64,000 bases of DNA from UBA4742 sp037138595 (GTDB taxonomy: Bacteria > Actinomycetota > Acidimicrobiia > Acidimicrobiales > Acidimicrobilacustridaceae), in assembly GCA_037138595.1 (NCBI GenBank), contig JBAXIB010000015.1, positions 1-64,000 on the forward strand. The letters are read 5' to 3'. Shown piece after piece: positions 33,661-42,971 of this stretch (position 1 is the stretch's first letter; every line of letters begins with the position of its first letter). The translations under genes were made by a program, and so were the position numbers. A model generated the notes under the pieces. That model did no database searches. It saw only the letters and a list, made by a program, of their open reading frames with translations, and was not told the origin of the DNA.

Positions 33661-35156
33661 GATGCGGTCGATTCGACTCGGTCGATCCGATTGGCATGTC
33701 GCTCCGCGCTCCACGTCGCGCAGGCAACCCCCATCGGGGTCGATGCTGGGGCATCGACAAAAGGCCAGATCTCCTCGGCCAGTTTTCGCCAGTTTGCTGT
33801 GGCGTGAAGCTCACCGAAAATTGCATAGAGACCGAGGTTGATCCGTTGGATAATCGCCATGAACGGTGGAACGTTGACGGCGCGCATGATCTCGCGGTAA
33901 GGACCGGTGGTGTCAAAGAACCGTCGTACGGTTTCGGATGAAAACTCAGGGGTAATGGTGTATTCGGCATCATCTTGCACGAAGTCGTAAAAGTGCCCGA
34001 GGTAATCGACGATGTCGTCATCGGTGAAATCCATGCCCGGACGTAACAAATCGATGCTTTCGATAATCCGTCGAAACTCCGCTGCGTCATGGTCGATAAC
34101 CATGGACTTGATCATGTCGCCGAAGACGTCAAGCTCTGCGTCGGTAAAGTGTTTGACCAATCCGAAATCAAGAAACGTCACGTGGCCGTCTTGACGGAAC
34201 AAGTAGTTTCCGGGATGTGGATCGCCGTTGAACATGTGAAGCCGATACAGGCTGCCAAACGCGAATCGATAGATGGTTTCAGCGGCGAGATTGCGCTGAT
34301 GCTGATCCCAAGTCGCAACTTCGGTCAGTGCAGCACCTGTCGCGAGTTCGGTTGTCAGGATGCGCCGAGTTGAGTAGCGACTGTGTACCCGCGGAATGTG
34401 GATTGTGGGATGGCCCTGGTAATAGTCCGCGAACTGACGTTGATTGTTCGCTTCCCGTTCGTAGTCGAGTTCTTCAATGAGTCGTTCGCGGAGTTCAGCA
34501 ACGAGTGGCTTGTGGTCGAGCCCGGGGAATACATGACTCATGCCGGCGAAGATGAGCCCGACATTGTCGAGATCGGCGGCCATGGCATCGTCGACACCGG
34601 GGTATTGCACCTTGACCGCGACCGCATGGCCGTCATGGGTGAGTGCTCGGTGTACTTGTCCGATTGATGCCGCCGCGATGGGCAGGGGATCCCACTGAGC
34701 GAACAACTTGTCGGGATCGGCGCCAAGTTCAGATCGAACCATCTCGGCGGCTAGTTCGGGACTCATTGGTGGCGCATTGGTTTGTAACTCGGCGAGAGCA
34801 GAACGCACATGGTCGGGTAATCCTTGATCCAAGTAGCTCGCCATTTGCCCGAGCTTCATGAGGGCGCCCTTCATCTCGCCGAGCGCGTTCGTGACCTGTT
34901 GGGCCGTTTTCAGCTCAAAGGCCCGGTCAAGTTCGTCGTGCCGAGCGGCGTCGGCGAAAACCCGCTTGGCTCGATGAAGTGCGAGTGAGCTGCCGGTTTG
35001 TGCTCCAAGGCGGGCTAATCGAATGTTCCGTGCCCCGCGACTTGTCTGGCGCAGTGCCAGCAGGGTCTGACGACGATTGCGGACCAGCAATGCGCCCATC
35101 GCCGCAGCGACGACCGCGGCGCCCAACGTTCGAGAGACGATCTGGCGTCGGTTCAC
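33657..35156 (-). CDS. ABC1/UbiB-family atypical kinase
   Basis: This 499-residue protein has an N-terminal membrane-like segment and the ABC1 kinase hallmarks: GALMKLGQMASYLDQGLP (KxGQ motif), AAASIGQVHRA (the A-rich loop replacing the glycine loop), ELDYEREANNQ, DPHPGNYLF and the metal motif FLDFGLV. UbiB homologues support isoprenoid quinone or lipid metabolism through a poorly understood ATPase activity. It starts with GTG and is translationally coupled to bioF. Biotin and quinone functions may share only the promoter. Confidence 0.88.
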   Translation of the reverse strand: MNRRQIVSRTLGAAVVAAAMGALLVRNRRQTLLALRQTSRGARNIRLARLGAQTGSSLALHRAKRVFADAARHDELDRAFELKTAQQVTNALGEMKGALMKLGQMASYLDQGLPDHVRSALAELQTNAPPMSPELAAEMVRSELGADPDKLFAQWDPLPIAAASIGQVHRALTHDGHAVAVKVQYPGVDDAMAADLDNVGLIFAGMSHVFPGLDHKPLVAELRERLIEELDYEREANNQRQFADYYQGHPTIHIPRVHSRYSTRRILTTELATGAALTEVATWDQHQRNLAAETIYRFAFGSLYRLHMFNGDPHPGNYLFRQDGHVTFLDFGLVKHFTDAELDVFGDMIKSMVIDHDAAEFRRIIESIDLLRPGMDFTDDDIVDYLGHFYDFVQDDAEYTITPEFSSETVRRFFDTTGPYREIMRAVNVPPFMAIIQRINLGLYAIFGELHATANWRKLAEEIWPFVDAPASTPMGVACATWSAERHANRIDRVESTAS

Positions 35157-35238
35157 AATTGAAGATCCTACGTGGGGTCACCAGCCCCGAACAGCTTGAG
35201 AGTGAGCCGAAGGCGAGGGTTCGGTGTAGAAACACTTC

Positions 35239-36126
35239 GTGGAAACGACACTTTTTACCTTTCCGGCTTCTGATGGCCACGAGGTCGCTTCGTATCGCTG
35301 GCGTCCTTCGCCGACCGAAACGGTCATCGGAAGCGTGCAACTTGCTCATGGCATGGGCGAGCATGCAGGTCGATATGAGCGCCTGGCCGCAGCGCTGTGC
35401 GCTGCAGGGTGGGTCGTCTATGCCAATGATCACCGCGGGCACGGGCGCTCGGCGACTGGAGCGCATGTCGGTGATGGAGGATTAGGTGACATGGGTCCTG
35501 GCAGCTGGGCCGGTGTGATTGACGACATTGCAGTGTTGAATGATCGAATCGCTGACGAAGTACCCGGATTGCCCCGCGTGTTACTCGGCCACAGCATGGG
35601 GTCATTCGCGGCTCAGCAATTCATTCTCGATCACAGCGCCGACATTGATGGGCTGGTTCTATCGGGAACCACTGCTGTCGATCTAGCGGCGGCGACCTTT
35701 GAGCCGGATGCGCCGGCCGACCTCACCGCGTTGAACGGTGGATTCGAACCGGCGCGTACGCCCTATGACTGGCTTAGCCGTGACGAAGCAGAAGTCGACG
35801 CGTATGTTGCCGATCCATTGTGTGGATTTGGGATAGATGCCGCGGCGACGCGGGGTCTGATTGAGGCCGCGCCTCGGTTGGGTGACCCTGCAGTGCTTGC
35901 GGGCATTCGTGACGACCTCCCGATATATCTCGTTGCCGGATCAGCTGATCCACTGAACTTTGACCTGGCTTTGGTTGAATTGGTCGCACAGCGCTACCGC
36001 GATGCCGGCATCACTGACATAACGACCGACTTTCATCAGGATGCTCGTCACGAAGTCTTCAATGAAACCAACCGCGACGAGGTCACCGCGCATTTGATCG
36101 CGTGGCTGAGTCGATTCGCGGTTTGA
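35239..36126 (+). CDS. Alpha/beta hydrolase (monoacylglycerol lipase-like)
   Basis: This 295-residue serine hydrolase has the conserved LAHGMGEHAGRYERLA and YANDHRGHGRS of monoglyceride lipases. The nucleophile is in GHSMGSFAAQ. The Asp is probably in GSADPLN and the His in DARHEVFNE. Length is typical. The start is GTG, divergent from the ABC1-kinase operon across about 80 bp. It probably hydrolyses monoacylglycerols or similar esters; no secretion signal is present. Confidence 0.9.
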   Translation: METTLFTFPASDGHEVASYRWRPSPTETVIGSVQLAHGMGEHAGRYERLAAALCAAGWVVYANDHRGHGRSATGAHVGDGGLGDMGPGSWAGVIDDIAVLNDRIADEVPGLPRVLLGHSMGSFAAQQFILDHSADIDGLVLSGTTAVDLAAATFEPDAPADLTALNGGFEPARTPYDWLSRDEAEVDAYVADPLCGFGIDAAATRGLIEAAPRLGDPAVLAGIRDDLPIYLVAGSADPLNFDLALVELVAQRYRDAGITDITTDFHQDARHEVFNETNRDEVTAHLIAWLSRFAV

Positions 36127-36186
36127 CCCGATGGCTGTCGTGGTGGCATCGCATGGGTGAGCCCTGGGCAATCAACGCGGTGACCG

Positions 36187-37050
36187 GTGAGTGATTACAT
36201 CTCGTGGGTAGCAGCGGCAACACTGGTGCTCGGTTTCGGCTCGGGCGTATTAGCCGGCATGTTCGGCATCGGCGGTGCAGTGCTGACAACACCATCGATT
36301 CGAGTTCTCGGGGCGACCCCGATTCAGGCGGTTGGATCAACCGTGCCGGCGATCTTGCCGGCATCAATTTCGGGCGCATATCGCTATGCGAAAGAAGGCT
36401 TGGTTCATTGGCGGGTCGGACTGATTTGTGGATTCACCGGCGGCGTCTTCGCCGCGCTTGGAGCCAAAGCATCTGATCTCATTGACGCGCACTATTTGAT
36501 GGTGCTCACTGCGGGCCTGATGGCATTCAGCGGAATCTCAGTCATTCGATCAGCCAAGATCATCGGTTCGGTTCCGGCCGGTCCAGCCGTCGGCGCAGAA
36601 GGCGAATCGGCTGAGATGTTCGCATCAGCGCGAGTTGATGACCCGACTGATCTGGATCAACTTGCACCTGATGCTCACCTAGGCGTTGGTCTCCTCGTCG
36701 CAGTCGGCGCGATCGCCGGTGGGATCGCCGGATTGCTCGGTGTGGGCGGCGGCATTGTGATGGTGCCGGCATTCACGGGAATCTTGCGACTCCCAATGAA
36801 GCTTGCCGTGGGATCAAGTTTGGTGGCGGTGGCAATCTTTTCGATACCGGCATTGATCACCCATACCGTGCTCGGGCATATCGATTGGAAGTTTGCATTG
36901 CCATTGATGGTTGGTGTCATCCCCGGGGCACAGGTGGGTGCCCGGTTGTCGTTTGCTAGTTCCGACGTCCTTGTTCGACGACTGTTCGGCTGGTGTGTAC
37001 TTGGCTTTGCGCTGGTTTACGGAGTTTCAGAAGTCCTAGCGCTGCAATGA
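36187..37050 (+). CDS. Sulfite exporter TauE/SafE-family permease
   Basis: This 287-residue membrane protein has about eight helices and the two-fold family motif: GSGVLAGMFGIGGAVLTTP early and GGIAGLLGVGGGIVMVPAF in the second half. Family members export sulfite, sulfoacetate or related organosulfur anions. The loop between the halves is longer than usual and acidic. The GTG start lies 60 bp after the hydrolase stop, possibly in the same transcript. Substrate not determinable. Confidence 0.88.
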   Translation: MSDYISWVAAATLVLGFGSGVLAGMFGIGGAVLTTPSIRVLGATPIQAVGSTVPAILPASISGAYRYAKEGLVHWRVGLICGFTGGVFAALGAKASDLIDAHYLMVLTAGLMAFSGISVIRSAKIIGSVPAGPAVGAEGESAEMFASARVDDPTDLDQLAPDAHLGVGLLVAVGAIAGGIAGLLGVGGGIVMVPAFTGILRLPMKLAVGSSLVAVAIFSIPALITHTVLGHIDWKFALPLMVGVIPGAQVGARLSFASSDVLVRRLFGWCVLGFALVYGVSEVLALQ

Positions 37051-37084
37051 TGGAGATGATGCCGCAACCTAGGGGATTCCTGCA

Positions 37085-38482
37085 GTGATTCGTTTTCGAC
37101 CGGGTGTGGTGATCGTCGCAACGTTGGTGTTCGCGTCGCTGGCAGGTCCCGTTCAAGGCTCACCCGCGGGCGCTCAAACAACGGCGCAGTTCCCTCAGCC
37201 GTTGGTGTCGTTTGTGCCGTCAAGCGTTACTGGTCCCGTTGATCCCGCGCTTGCCGTTCAATGGGCGGCGGCTGCAAATTCGGACGCAACGGGATCGGCT
37301 GAGCCCGATCGGGTGCCGGTGGCGCTGCATTTCGCCCAACCGGTTGTTCTGCCTACCGATGCCTATCGCGTCTCGGTTCTGACTGGTTCGCCGTTGGGAG
37401 CGCGAAGTCGCGCATCGTTTGTTCGTTCAGCGGGCGTTGAATCCGGCACGTTGGAAACCAGCCAGGACGGACTGATTTGGATCGCGGCGGGGACTACTGC
37501 CGCGACCTTCAGTGCGGATGCGGTTGTAATCGATGTGCCAATCAATACCGTTTACACCTCGTCTCCAACAAGTGCGATGTGGGTGGAAGCTCAACTCGGG
37601 ACGACTAGTGCTCGCACCAGTCGATCGCCGGCCTACTCACTCGCTGCATTCCTGGGTGTCACTCGCGACGGACTTTTTCCTTCGTCGACGTGGGGTGATC
37701 TTGCTGCGCCACCATCATTTTTTCCGTCCATTCCATCGGTGGTGCTGATCCCTGGGGTTGCTCCGACGGTGTCGGTCGACAATCAAGCATTGATCGTCGA
37801 TGAACGAGTGCCCGTGCCGGACACCATTGGTGGCCAAGTAGTGACGAGTTCCACTGACGTGGTCACGTTTATGCCGGGGTTCACGCCGACCGGCGCGACT
37901 AACGCGGCAATTGCGATTGATCGTACAACCGGCACGATCCGAGCCTTGACTGGCTCGACGGGGATTCCGGCTGACCGAACCGGTGACCAGTCGTGGCTCG
38001 TAGAAGGACTCTCGGCAACCGATCCCGGCGGCGCTGCTCATGTCGTGATTGATCTTGAAGCAGTCACGTCGGCAATGGGTATCTCCATCGGCGACGCTGA
38101 CACCTTTGGCATCGGACTGCAGCGCACCTTCACCCTCGCTGATGGTTCAACCGTGTCGGCATCATCGGTTGTTGGCTCATTGAGTTGGTTACAACAGTCG
38201 ACAGTTCCAGTCGAACCGGCACCCGCAGAGGCTTCGTCGAACGCCGATCGCGTCGCACAACAGCAGATGGTGCTGCTGGTCACGGCTGGAGTTGCCGCGG
38301 TGCTGGTAGTCGCGGGCTTGCTGAGCGTGCGTGCGCGGCGACGTCGCTCAGCTGAAGGTTCTCTGGTTGCTGGGCGTTCGCCCGATGAAGCACTTGCGGC
38401 ATTCGTGACCGAGGTCGACGCGATGAGCGAGCGGGTTGATCGTTTGGGTGTGTCACCGAACGATCCCGATACTCGGTCTTAA
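37085..38482 (+). CDS. Secreted, C-terminally membrane-anchored protein of unknown function
   Basis: This 465-residue protein has a signal peptide (VVIVATLVFASLAGPVQG), a long extracellular beta-rich region without a recognised domain, and a C-terminal helix (MVLLVTAGVAAVLVVAGLLSV) followed by an RARRRRS cytoplasmic end and a tail of about 50 residues. The ectodomain resembles nothing I can name; strands such as VPVALHFAQPVVLPTDAYRV suggest a carbohydrate- or ligand-binding-like fold. It follows the TauE-type gene by 34 bp and may be co-transcribed. Confidence 0.65.
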   Translation: MIRFRPGVVIVATLVFASLAGPVQGSPAGAQTTAQFPQPLVSFVPSSVTGPVDPALAVQWAAAANSDATGSAEPDRVPVALHFAQPVVLPTDAYRVSVLTGSPLGARSRASFVRSAGVESGTLETSQDGLIWIAAGTTAATFSADAVVIDVPINTVYTSSPTSAMWVEAQLGTTSARTSRSPAYSLAAFLGVTRDGLFPSSTWGDLAAPPSFFPSIPSVVLIPGVAPTVSVDNQALIVDERVPVPDTIGGQVVTSSTDVVTFMPGFTPTGATNAAIAIDRTTGTIRALTGSTGIPADRTGDQSWLVEGLSATDPGGAAHVVIDLEAVTSAMGISIGDADTFGIGLQRTFTLADGSTVSASSVVGSLSWLQQSTVPVEPAPAEASSNADRVAQQQMVLLVTAGVAAVLVVAGLLSVRARRRRSAEGSLVAGRSPDEALAAFVTEVDAMSERVDRLGVSPNDPDTRS

Positions 38483-38551
38483 CGACAGTCGCCTGCGCTG
38501 AGATCAAGCGCTTGCCGTTGGCGGTTTCGGCCCGCTACACCGCTCGTTGGT

Positions 38552-38917
38552 CTAGAGCGTTTCTGGCCCGAAGTAGGTACACCCGGAAGTGCACGTTTCG
38601 CGAACCCGAATGCAGGTCAATGCGGGAAGCGCGGCAATGAGCCGTGGCCAAATCCACAGGGCGATATGTTCGCTCGTTGGATTTTCTAGGCCGGGAATCT
38701 CATTCAGGTATCGGTGGTCAAGCTGGTCATTGAGCGGTTCCCACGCGGCGCGCAGGTCGGCGAAATCCATGACCCAACCGCTTACCGATCCGACCTCACC
38801 CGAAACCGTGACTTCAATACGAAACGAGTGGCCATGAAGGCGCGCACATTTGTGATCGTCAGGTACCTGGGGGAGTCGGTGCGCGGCTTCGAAACTGAAC
38901 TCCTTAAACAGGTCCAT
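38552..38917 (-). CDS. queD: 6-carboxy-5,6,7,8-tetrahydropterin synthase
   Basis: This 121-residue enzyme makes 6-carboxytetrahydropterin for 7-deazaguanine (preQ0/queuosine) synthesis. The zinc ligands are in AAHRLP and LHGHSF, and the catalytic Cys is in CARLHGH. GWVMDFADLR and LENPTSEHIA are standard for the family. It follows queE by 53 bp on the minus strand. Confidence 0.92.
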   Translation of the reverse strand: MDLFKEFSFEAAHRLPQVPDDHKCARLHGHSFRIEVTVSGEVGSVSGWVMDFADLRAAWEPLNDQLDHRYLNEIPGLENPTSEHIALWIWPRLIAALPALTCIRVRETCTSGCTYFGPETL

Positions 38918-38970
38918 TCGTCAGTCTCGCCCGAAAACTGGTCGGCAATGAAACCATCGGGTGACATGGC

Positions 38971-39606
38971 TCATGGAATACCGATTGTCTTGTGGGTCTG
39001 CACGCTGAGTCGCCACTGTGGATGTTCGAGGCAATAGGCAACGGCGATCGCAGTGTTTCGGTCTCGTTCGGGTCCGTCCATGGGCTGCAAATAAAAGTGA
39101 TCGAATGCGAGATGTTGATACCGCTCGGGTTCGCCACCGGCCTGTGGGTAAACCAACTTCAGTTCGTCACCGGATTGCACGACGAGATCTGCTTGAGCCT
39201 TGGGGCTGACGCAAACCCAATCGATGCCTTGGGGAACAGGCAGTGTTCCGTTGGTCTCAATGGCAATGCGAAAACCGCGATCGTGCAGTGCGTCAATGGC
39301 CGGTTCGTCGAGCTGAAGCAGCGGTTCGCCGCCGGTACACACGATGAATCGATGGGTGGTGTCGATCGCGGCCCAGTTTGACGCGACCGCATCGGCCAGT
39401 TCGTCGGCAGTGGCGAAGCGCCCTCCTCCGGGCCCATCGGTGCCGACAAAATCGGTATCGCAAAACTGACAGATGGCGCTTTGGCGATGCTGTTCGAGTC
39501 CGCTCCAAAGGTTGCAGCGCGCAAACCGACAAAACACCGCGGCTCGACCGGCATGGGCTCCCTCACCTTGCAGCGTCGAGAAAATCTCCTTCACCGAATA
39601 CGACAC
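38971..39606 (-). CDS. queE: 7-carboxy-7-deazaguanine synthase (radical SAM)
   Basis: This 211-residue radical SAM enzyme contracts 6-carboxytetrahydropterin to 7-carboxy-7-deazaguanine. EIFSTLQGEGAHAG and FCRFARCNLWSG lead to the CQFCDTDF cluster end, so the spacing between the first and second Cys is the long form typical of QueE. TGGEPLLQLD and IETNGTLP are the SAM-binding segments. It is in a queC-queE-queD gene row. Confidence 0.92.
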   Translation of the reverse strand: MSYSVKEIFSTLQGEGAHAGRAAVFCRFARCNLWSGLEQHRQSAICQFCDTDFVGTDGPGGGRFATADELADAVASNWAAIDTTHRFIVCTGGEPLLQLDEPAIDALHDRGFRIAIETNGTLPVPQGIDWVCVSPKAQADLVVQSGDELKLVYPQAGGEPERYQHLAFDHFYLQPMDGPERDRNTAIAVAYCLEHPQWRLSVQTHKTIGIP

Positions 39607-39616
39607 GCTGCGGAGC

Positions 39617-40354
39617 CTACGCCTCAGTCGTCATCGAACCGACTCCGGTTTGATACGTGGTTGGGTCGACAACCCCGGCGTCTCGGAATCCTTTTTTGCG
39701 AAGCAAACACGAATCGCAATGCCCGCAGGCCAAACCATCGGGCGAGGGGTCATAACAACTAATCGTGTGGGCGAAGTCCACGCCGAGCGACATGCCGAGG
39801 GTGATGATTTGCGCCTTACTGAGCGCTATAAGTGGTGTGTGAATCCTCAATGCATTGGTACCTGATACGCCAGCGCGAGTCGCCAAGTTCGCCGTTGCTT
39901 CAAAGGACTGAATGAATTCGGGGCGGCAGTCGGGGTAACCGCTGTAATCGACCGCGTTGACTCCAATGAAGATGTCGGTCGCACCTCGAACTTCGGCAAG
40001 CGCGAGCGCGAACGACAAGAAAATAGTGTTGCGGGCTGGAACGTAGGTGATGGGAATTTCGGCGCTGGCGAGTTCAGTTACGTCGTCGTGCTTTGGTACT
40101 GCGATGTCGGCTGTCAGCGCAGATCCACCGAATGTGCGCAAGTCAATCTCGCAGATGACTTGTTCGGTACCGGCATGGTGAGCAATTCGCGATGCAACTT
40201 CGATTTCAAAGTCATGGCGTTGCCCGTACCGGAAGCTGATGGCGATGGGATCAAAGCCATCAGCTTTCGCAATTGCTAGGCACGTGGCGCTATCGAGCCC
40301 ACCGCTGAGCAATACAACGGCGGGCCGTGGCGAAGCCGCAGCTGCTTGGGTCAT
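39617..40354 (-). CDS. queC: 7-cyano-7-deazaguanine (preQ0) synthase
   Basis: This 245-residue PP-loop ATPase converts 7-carboxy-7-deazaguanine to preQ0. It has the PP-loop LLSGGLDSATCLA, IGVNAVDYSGYPDCRPEF and the zinc site CGHCDSCLLRKKGF. It lies 10 bp upstream of queE. The carboxylesterase gene ends 11 bp before its start, so queC may be read through from there. Downstream queuosine genes (queF, tgt, queA) and folE are not in the window, so preQ0 may serve tRNA or another 7-deazapurine product. Confidence 0.93.
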   Translation of the reverse strand: MTQAAAASPRPAVVLLSGGLDSATCLAIAKADGFDPIAISFRYGQRHDFEIEVASRIAHHAGTEQVICEIDLRTFGGSALTADIAVPKHDDVTELASAEIPITYVPARNTIFLSFALALAEVRGATDIFIGVNAVDYSGYPDCRPEFIQSFEATANLATRAGVSGTNALRIHTPLIALSKAQIITLGMSLGVDFAHTISCYDPSPDGLACGHCDSCLLRKKGFRDAGVVDPTTYQTGVGSMTTEA

Positions 40355-40365
40355 GGCATTCGAGC

Positions 40366-41922
40366 CTATGCCTGCCCCACCGATGCAGAATTCCAGATTT
40401 CGCGTTCAGCCGCACCTGGGTCACGAAGGAGTTGAATCGTCTCTCCGAATTCGACGACTTCACGACGATTGGTGTCGAAGGTCGGCCATGGCTTCGCAAG
40501 GCCGGCGTGACTCGGGTTGCCGGTGTGAGCGAAAGCGATCCATGCATCGTGCAACGCGAGTGCAAGTTCGCTGACGTCTTGATCGGTTCCCAAAAACATC
40601 TCAGCGCCAGGTTGTTCGAGGGTGTTGAATACGAATGGAATTTCCAGCGCGTGGCATGAACCAAGTTTGCCGTCGAAAGCTCGGGACGCCCAGCTAAACA
40701 GATACTGGAACGTGTTGTTGGGCTGATGTCTAGACTGTGCTTCCAACATCCGGATCGCCGGAATTCGGAATACGTGATCGGTCAGGACCGCACACCACAA
40801 CTCATCCGCGGATGCATCTGGGCGATGCTTTCGGTAGGTTTCGATGAGTGATGCGCCATCGTTGCCGAGATGCGGCACGAGGCTGTCGGCCCGGCGGAGC
40901 AAGGTTGGATCATCGAGCCCGCCAGGACTCATGAGGTGGAAAAGGTTCCATTCGTCGGCGGTCGTGCCGGCAAGCAACGCGACGTCGCTCGACAAGCCGC
41001 GTTCGATGGCAATTTGAGGAGCATCCGGTAGCGCAATTCCATCGAGTACTGGCTGGAACGGCATTGCCAACGCAATGCCGTCGATGCCCGCCAAGCTTCC
41101 GGGATCGGCCAACAACTGCGCTTCGACAACTTTCTGAGCCGTGACGATTGATTCCGGTGATGCGGTAAGGAGCGCTTCGAAATCGGTCGTGCCGAATGCG
41201 GTCAAGAATGCAGCCGTAACGGCGTCAGCGGTGGCCAGTGACAGAACGTTCGCGGTGGCACCACTTTGGGCAATTGCTTTGTGGAAAAGTCCATGGGCCT
41301 GGGGCATACCGAGGAGTGTCCCGACGCTCATGGCCCCAGCTGACTCACCGAAGATGGTGACATTGTCGGGGTCGCCGCCGAAGTTAGCAATGTTGTCGCG
41401 AACCCACGCAAGTGCCGCGACCTGATCAAAAATTCCCACCAAGCCCGACGATGCGTAGTCGCTGCCGCCGACTCCGCCGAGTTGAAGGAAACCAAGTGCG
41501 CCCAAGCGATAGTTGATGGTGACGACGACGACGTCGCCTCGCCGCACGAACGACGATCCGTTGTACCAAGGCGTTGAGCCAGTACCGCTAGTGAACCCGC
41601 CACCGTGGATCCACACCATCACGGGCCGACGTCCATCGTCGATCGCCGAAGTCTGAACGTTGAGGCATAAGCAGTCCTCGCCCATTGCCGCCATGGGGCT
41701 ATCGCCGAGCAAGCCACCCAGCATGGTGCCCGGCTGCCAAGCCAGCGGACCAAACTCGGTCGTATCGCGGGTGCCAGTCCAAGGTTCAGCAGGTGTAGGC
41801 GGGCGAAATCGGCTGTTGCCCCCCGCTGAAGCCGCATACGGAATTCCGGCGAACAGGATGACGTCATCCTGAACGCGCCCTGCAACGAGCCCAGTGGCAG
41901 TTGATGCGGTCAATGTGGACAT
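40366..41922 (-). CDS. Type-B carboxylesterase/lipase family protein
   Basis: This 518-residue serine esterase has the family signatures EDCLCLNVQ, VMVWIHGGGFTSGTGS, and the nucleophile elbow IFGESAGAMSV. The catalytic Glu and His lie further down; GSCHALEIPFVFNTL carries the probable His. ATG 41922 has AAGGAG upstream at a good distance. No signal peptide is seen. It probably cleaves carboxylic esters of xenobiotics or lipids. It is read towards queC with an 11-bp gap. Confidence 0.9.
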   Translation of the reverse strand: MSTLTASTATGLVAGRVQDDVILFAGIPYAASAGGNSRFRPPTPAEPWTGTRDTTEFGPLAWQPGTMLGGLLGDSPMAAMGEDCLCLNVQTSAIDDGRRPVMVWIHGGGFTSGTGSTPWYNGSSFVRRGDVVVVTINYRLGALGFLQLGGVGGSDYASSGLVGIFDQVAALAWVRDNIANFGGDPDNVTIFGESAGAMSVGTLLGMPQAHGLFHKAIAQSGATANVLSLATADAVTAAFLTAFGTTDFEALLTASPESIVTAQKVVEAQLLADPGSLAGIDGIALAMPFQPVLDGIALPDAPQIAIERGLSSDVALLAGTTADEWNLFHLMSPGGLDDPTLLRRADSLVPHLGNDGASLIETYRKHRPDASADELWCAVLTDHVFRIPAIRMLEAQSRHQPNNTFQYLFSWASRAFDGKLGSCHALEIPFVFNTLEQPGAEMFLGTDQDVSELALALHDAWIAFAHTGNPSHAGLAKPWPTFDTNRREVVEFGETIQLLRDPGAAEREIWNSASVGQA

Positions 41923-42029
41923 GGCGCACTCCTTGGGAGTCAGTGGGGTGATGCCCATTCCGGGCTATCGGGTGGCATCGTTCTACACTCTCTCAGTGGA
42001 GTTGGGCCGATTTGCCGCCGAAGGACTCG

Positions 42030-42971
42030 ATGGACCACCCGAATCTCCGAACTCGAAACCTGGCTGCTGGCCTCACCGCATTGTTTGTTGCGTGCGCGCT
42101 CGCGTCATGCAGCACGATGTCGTCACGCGCCTTAATTGGCACGCCGGCTGATCCATCGAGTTCGACGTCGACGACTTCGGTTCCCGCGTTCGTGTCGCTG
42201 TTGCACCCGGCCAACGGATTTCAAATTCCTGATACGCGATCGGTGGTGTTGCAAAAAGTGCCGGGCAAGCAGTCAGGTCCGCAACTTGGTGTCCGCGGCG
42301 GACAAGCAACGATTAGCGGTGGGGTAACCGGACCAGATGGTGCAGTGGCCGGAGCGAGCGTTCTGATTGAACGGTTCGTTGGCACGCTCAGTACCTCGGT
42401 CACGGTGACAACCGATGACGCTGGACATTTCAGCATCGATTCGGTGCTCGGCGGTCGGTATCGAGTTCGCGCGTGGCTACAACCTTCGTTGGCAACCTTG
42501 GAACCACCGACCGCGTTCGTTGCCGATGGCGGTCATTTGAATTTCGACATCAGCGTTGAGCGTTACGATGCCATGCGCCTGCAAGTCATGGCGGGGGCAG
42601 CGACTATGCGGATAGGCGATCCGGCGCCAGTCGACGCGCTCTTGGTTCAGGAATCGGTTGACAGCCAAGGAATTATCCGCAGCGTTGGTGTGAGCGGAGT
42701 GGCGATCACGCTGTCGTCGAAGTCGGCGGTGATGATCGGCACACCTAATCCGTCAACAACTGGTCCTGGCGGTCGCTCACAATGGCAGGTGACCTGCCAA
42801 GGTACTGGCACCGTTTCAGTGACCGCGTCGGCCGCGGCATCAGGGTCAGGATCAGCAGGAAGCTCGTCGATTACCGCAACGGCGGAGTTGCCTCCGTGCA
42901 GCGATCGCTCGTCATCGTCCACTACGTCGACAACGTCGGATGTAGCGACCACAACAACGACTAAGCCATGA
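42030..42971 (+). CDS. Lipoprotein with a carboxypeptidase-regulatory-like domain
   Basis: This 313-residue protein has a short basic N-terminus, a hydrophobic segment and the lipobox LASC, so Cys is probably lipidated outside the membrane. Residues of about 90-180 resemble a carboxypeptidase-regulatory-like beta sandwich (GVTGPDGAVAGASVLIERF; TTDDAGHFSIDSVLGGRYRV). A second beta-rich region and a Ser/Thr tail follow. ATG 42030 has AAGGA at 5 bases. Its stop overlaps the PBP start (ATGA), so it is co-produced with the cell-wall synthase. Confidence 0.78.
   Translation: MDHPNLRTRNLAAGLTALFVACALASCSTMSSRALIGTPADPSSSTSTTSVPAFVSLLHPANGFQIPDTRSVVLQKVPGKQSGPQLGVRGGQATISGGVTGPDGAVAGASVLIERFVGTLSTSVTVTTDDAGHFSIDSVLGGRYRVRAWLQPSLATLEPPTAFVADGGHLNFDISVERYDAMRLQVMAGAATMRIGDPAPVDALLVQESVDSQGIIRSVGVSGVAITLSSKSAVMIGTPNPSTTGPGGRSQWQVTCQGTGTVSVTASAAASGSGSAGSSSITATAELPPCSDRSSSSTTSTTSDVATTTTTKP

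Noticed and set aside
40705..40720. GGAACGTGTTG inside the carboxylesterase gene as a KstR site
   Set aside because: It is within coding sequence, lacks the outer T and A positions in symmetry, and no promoter is nearby.
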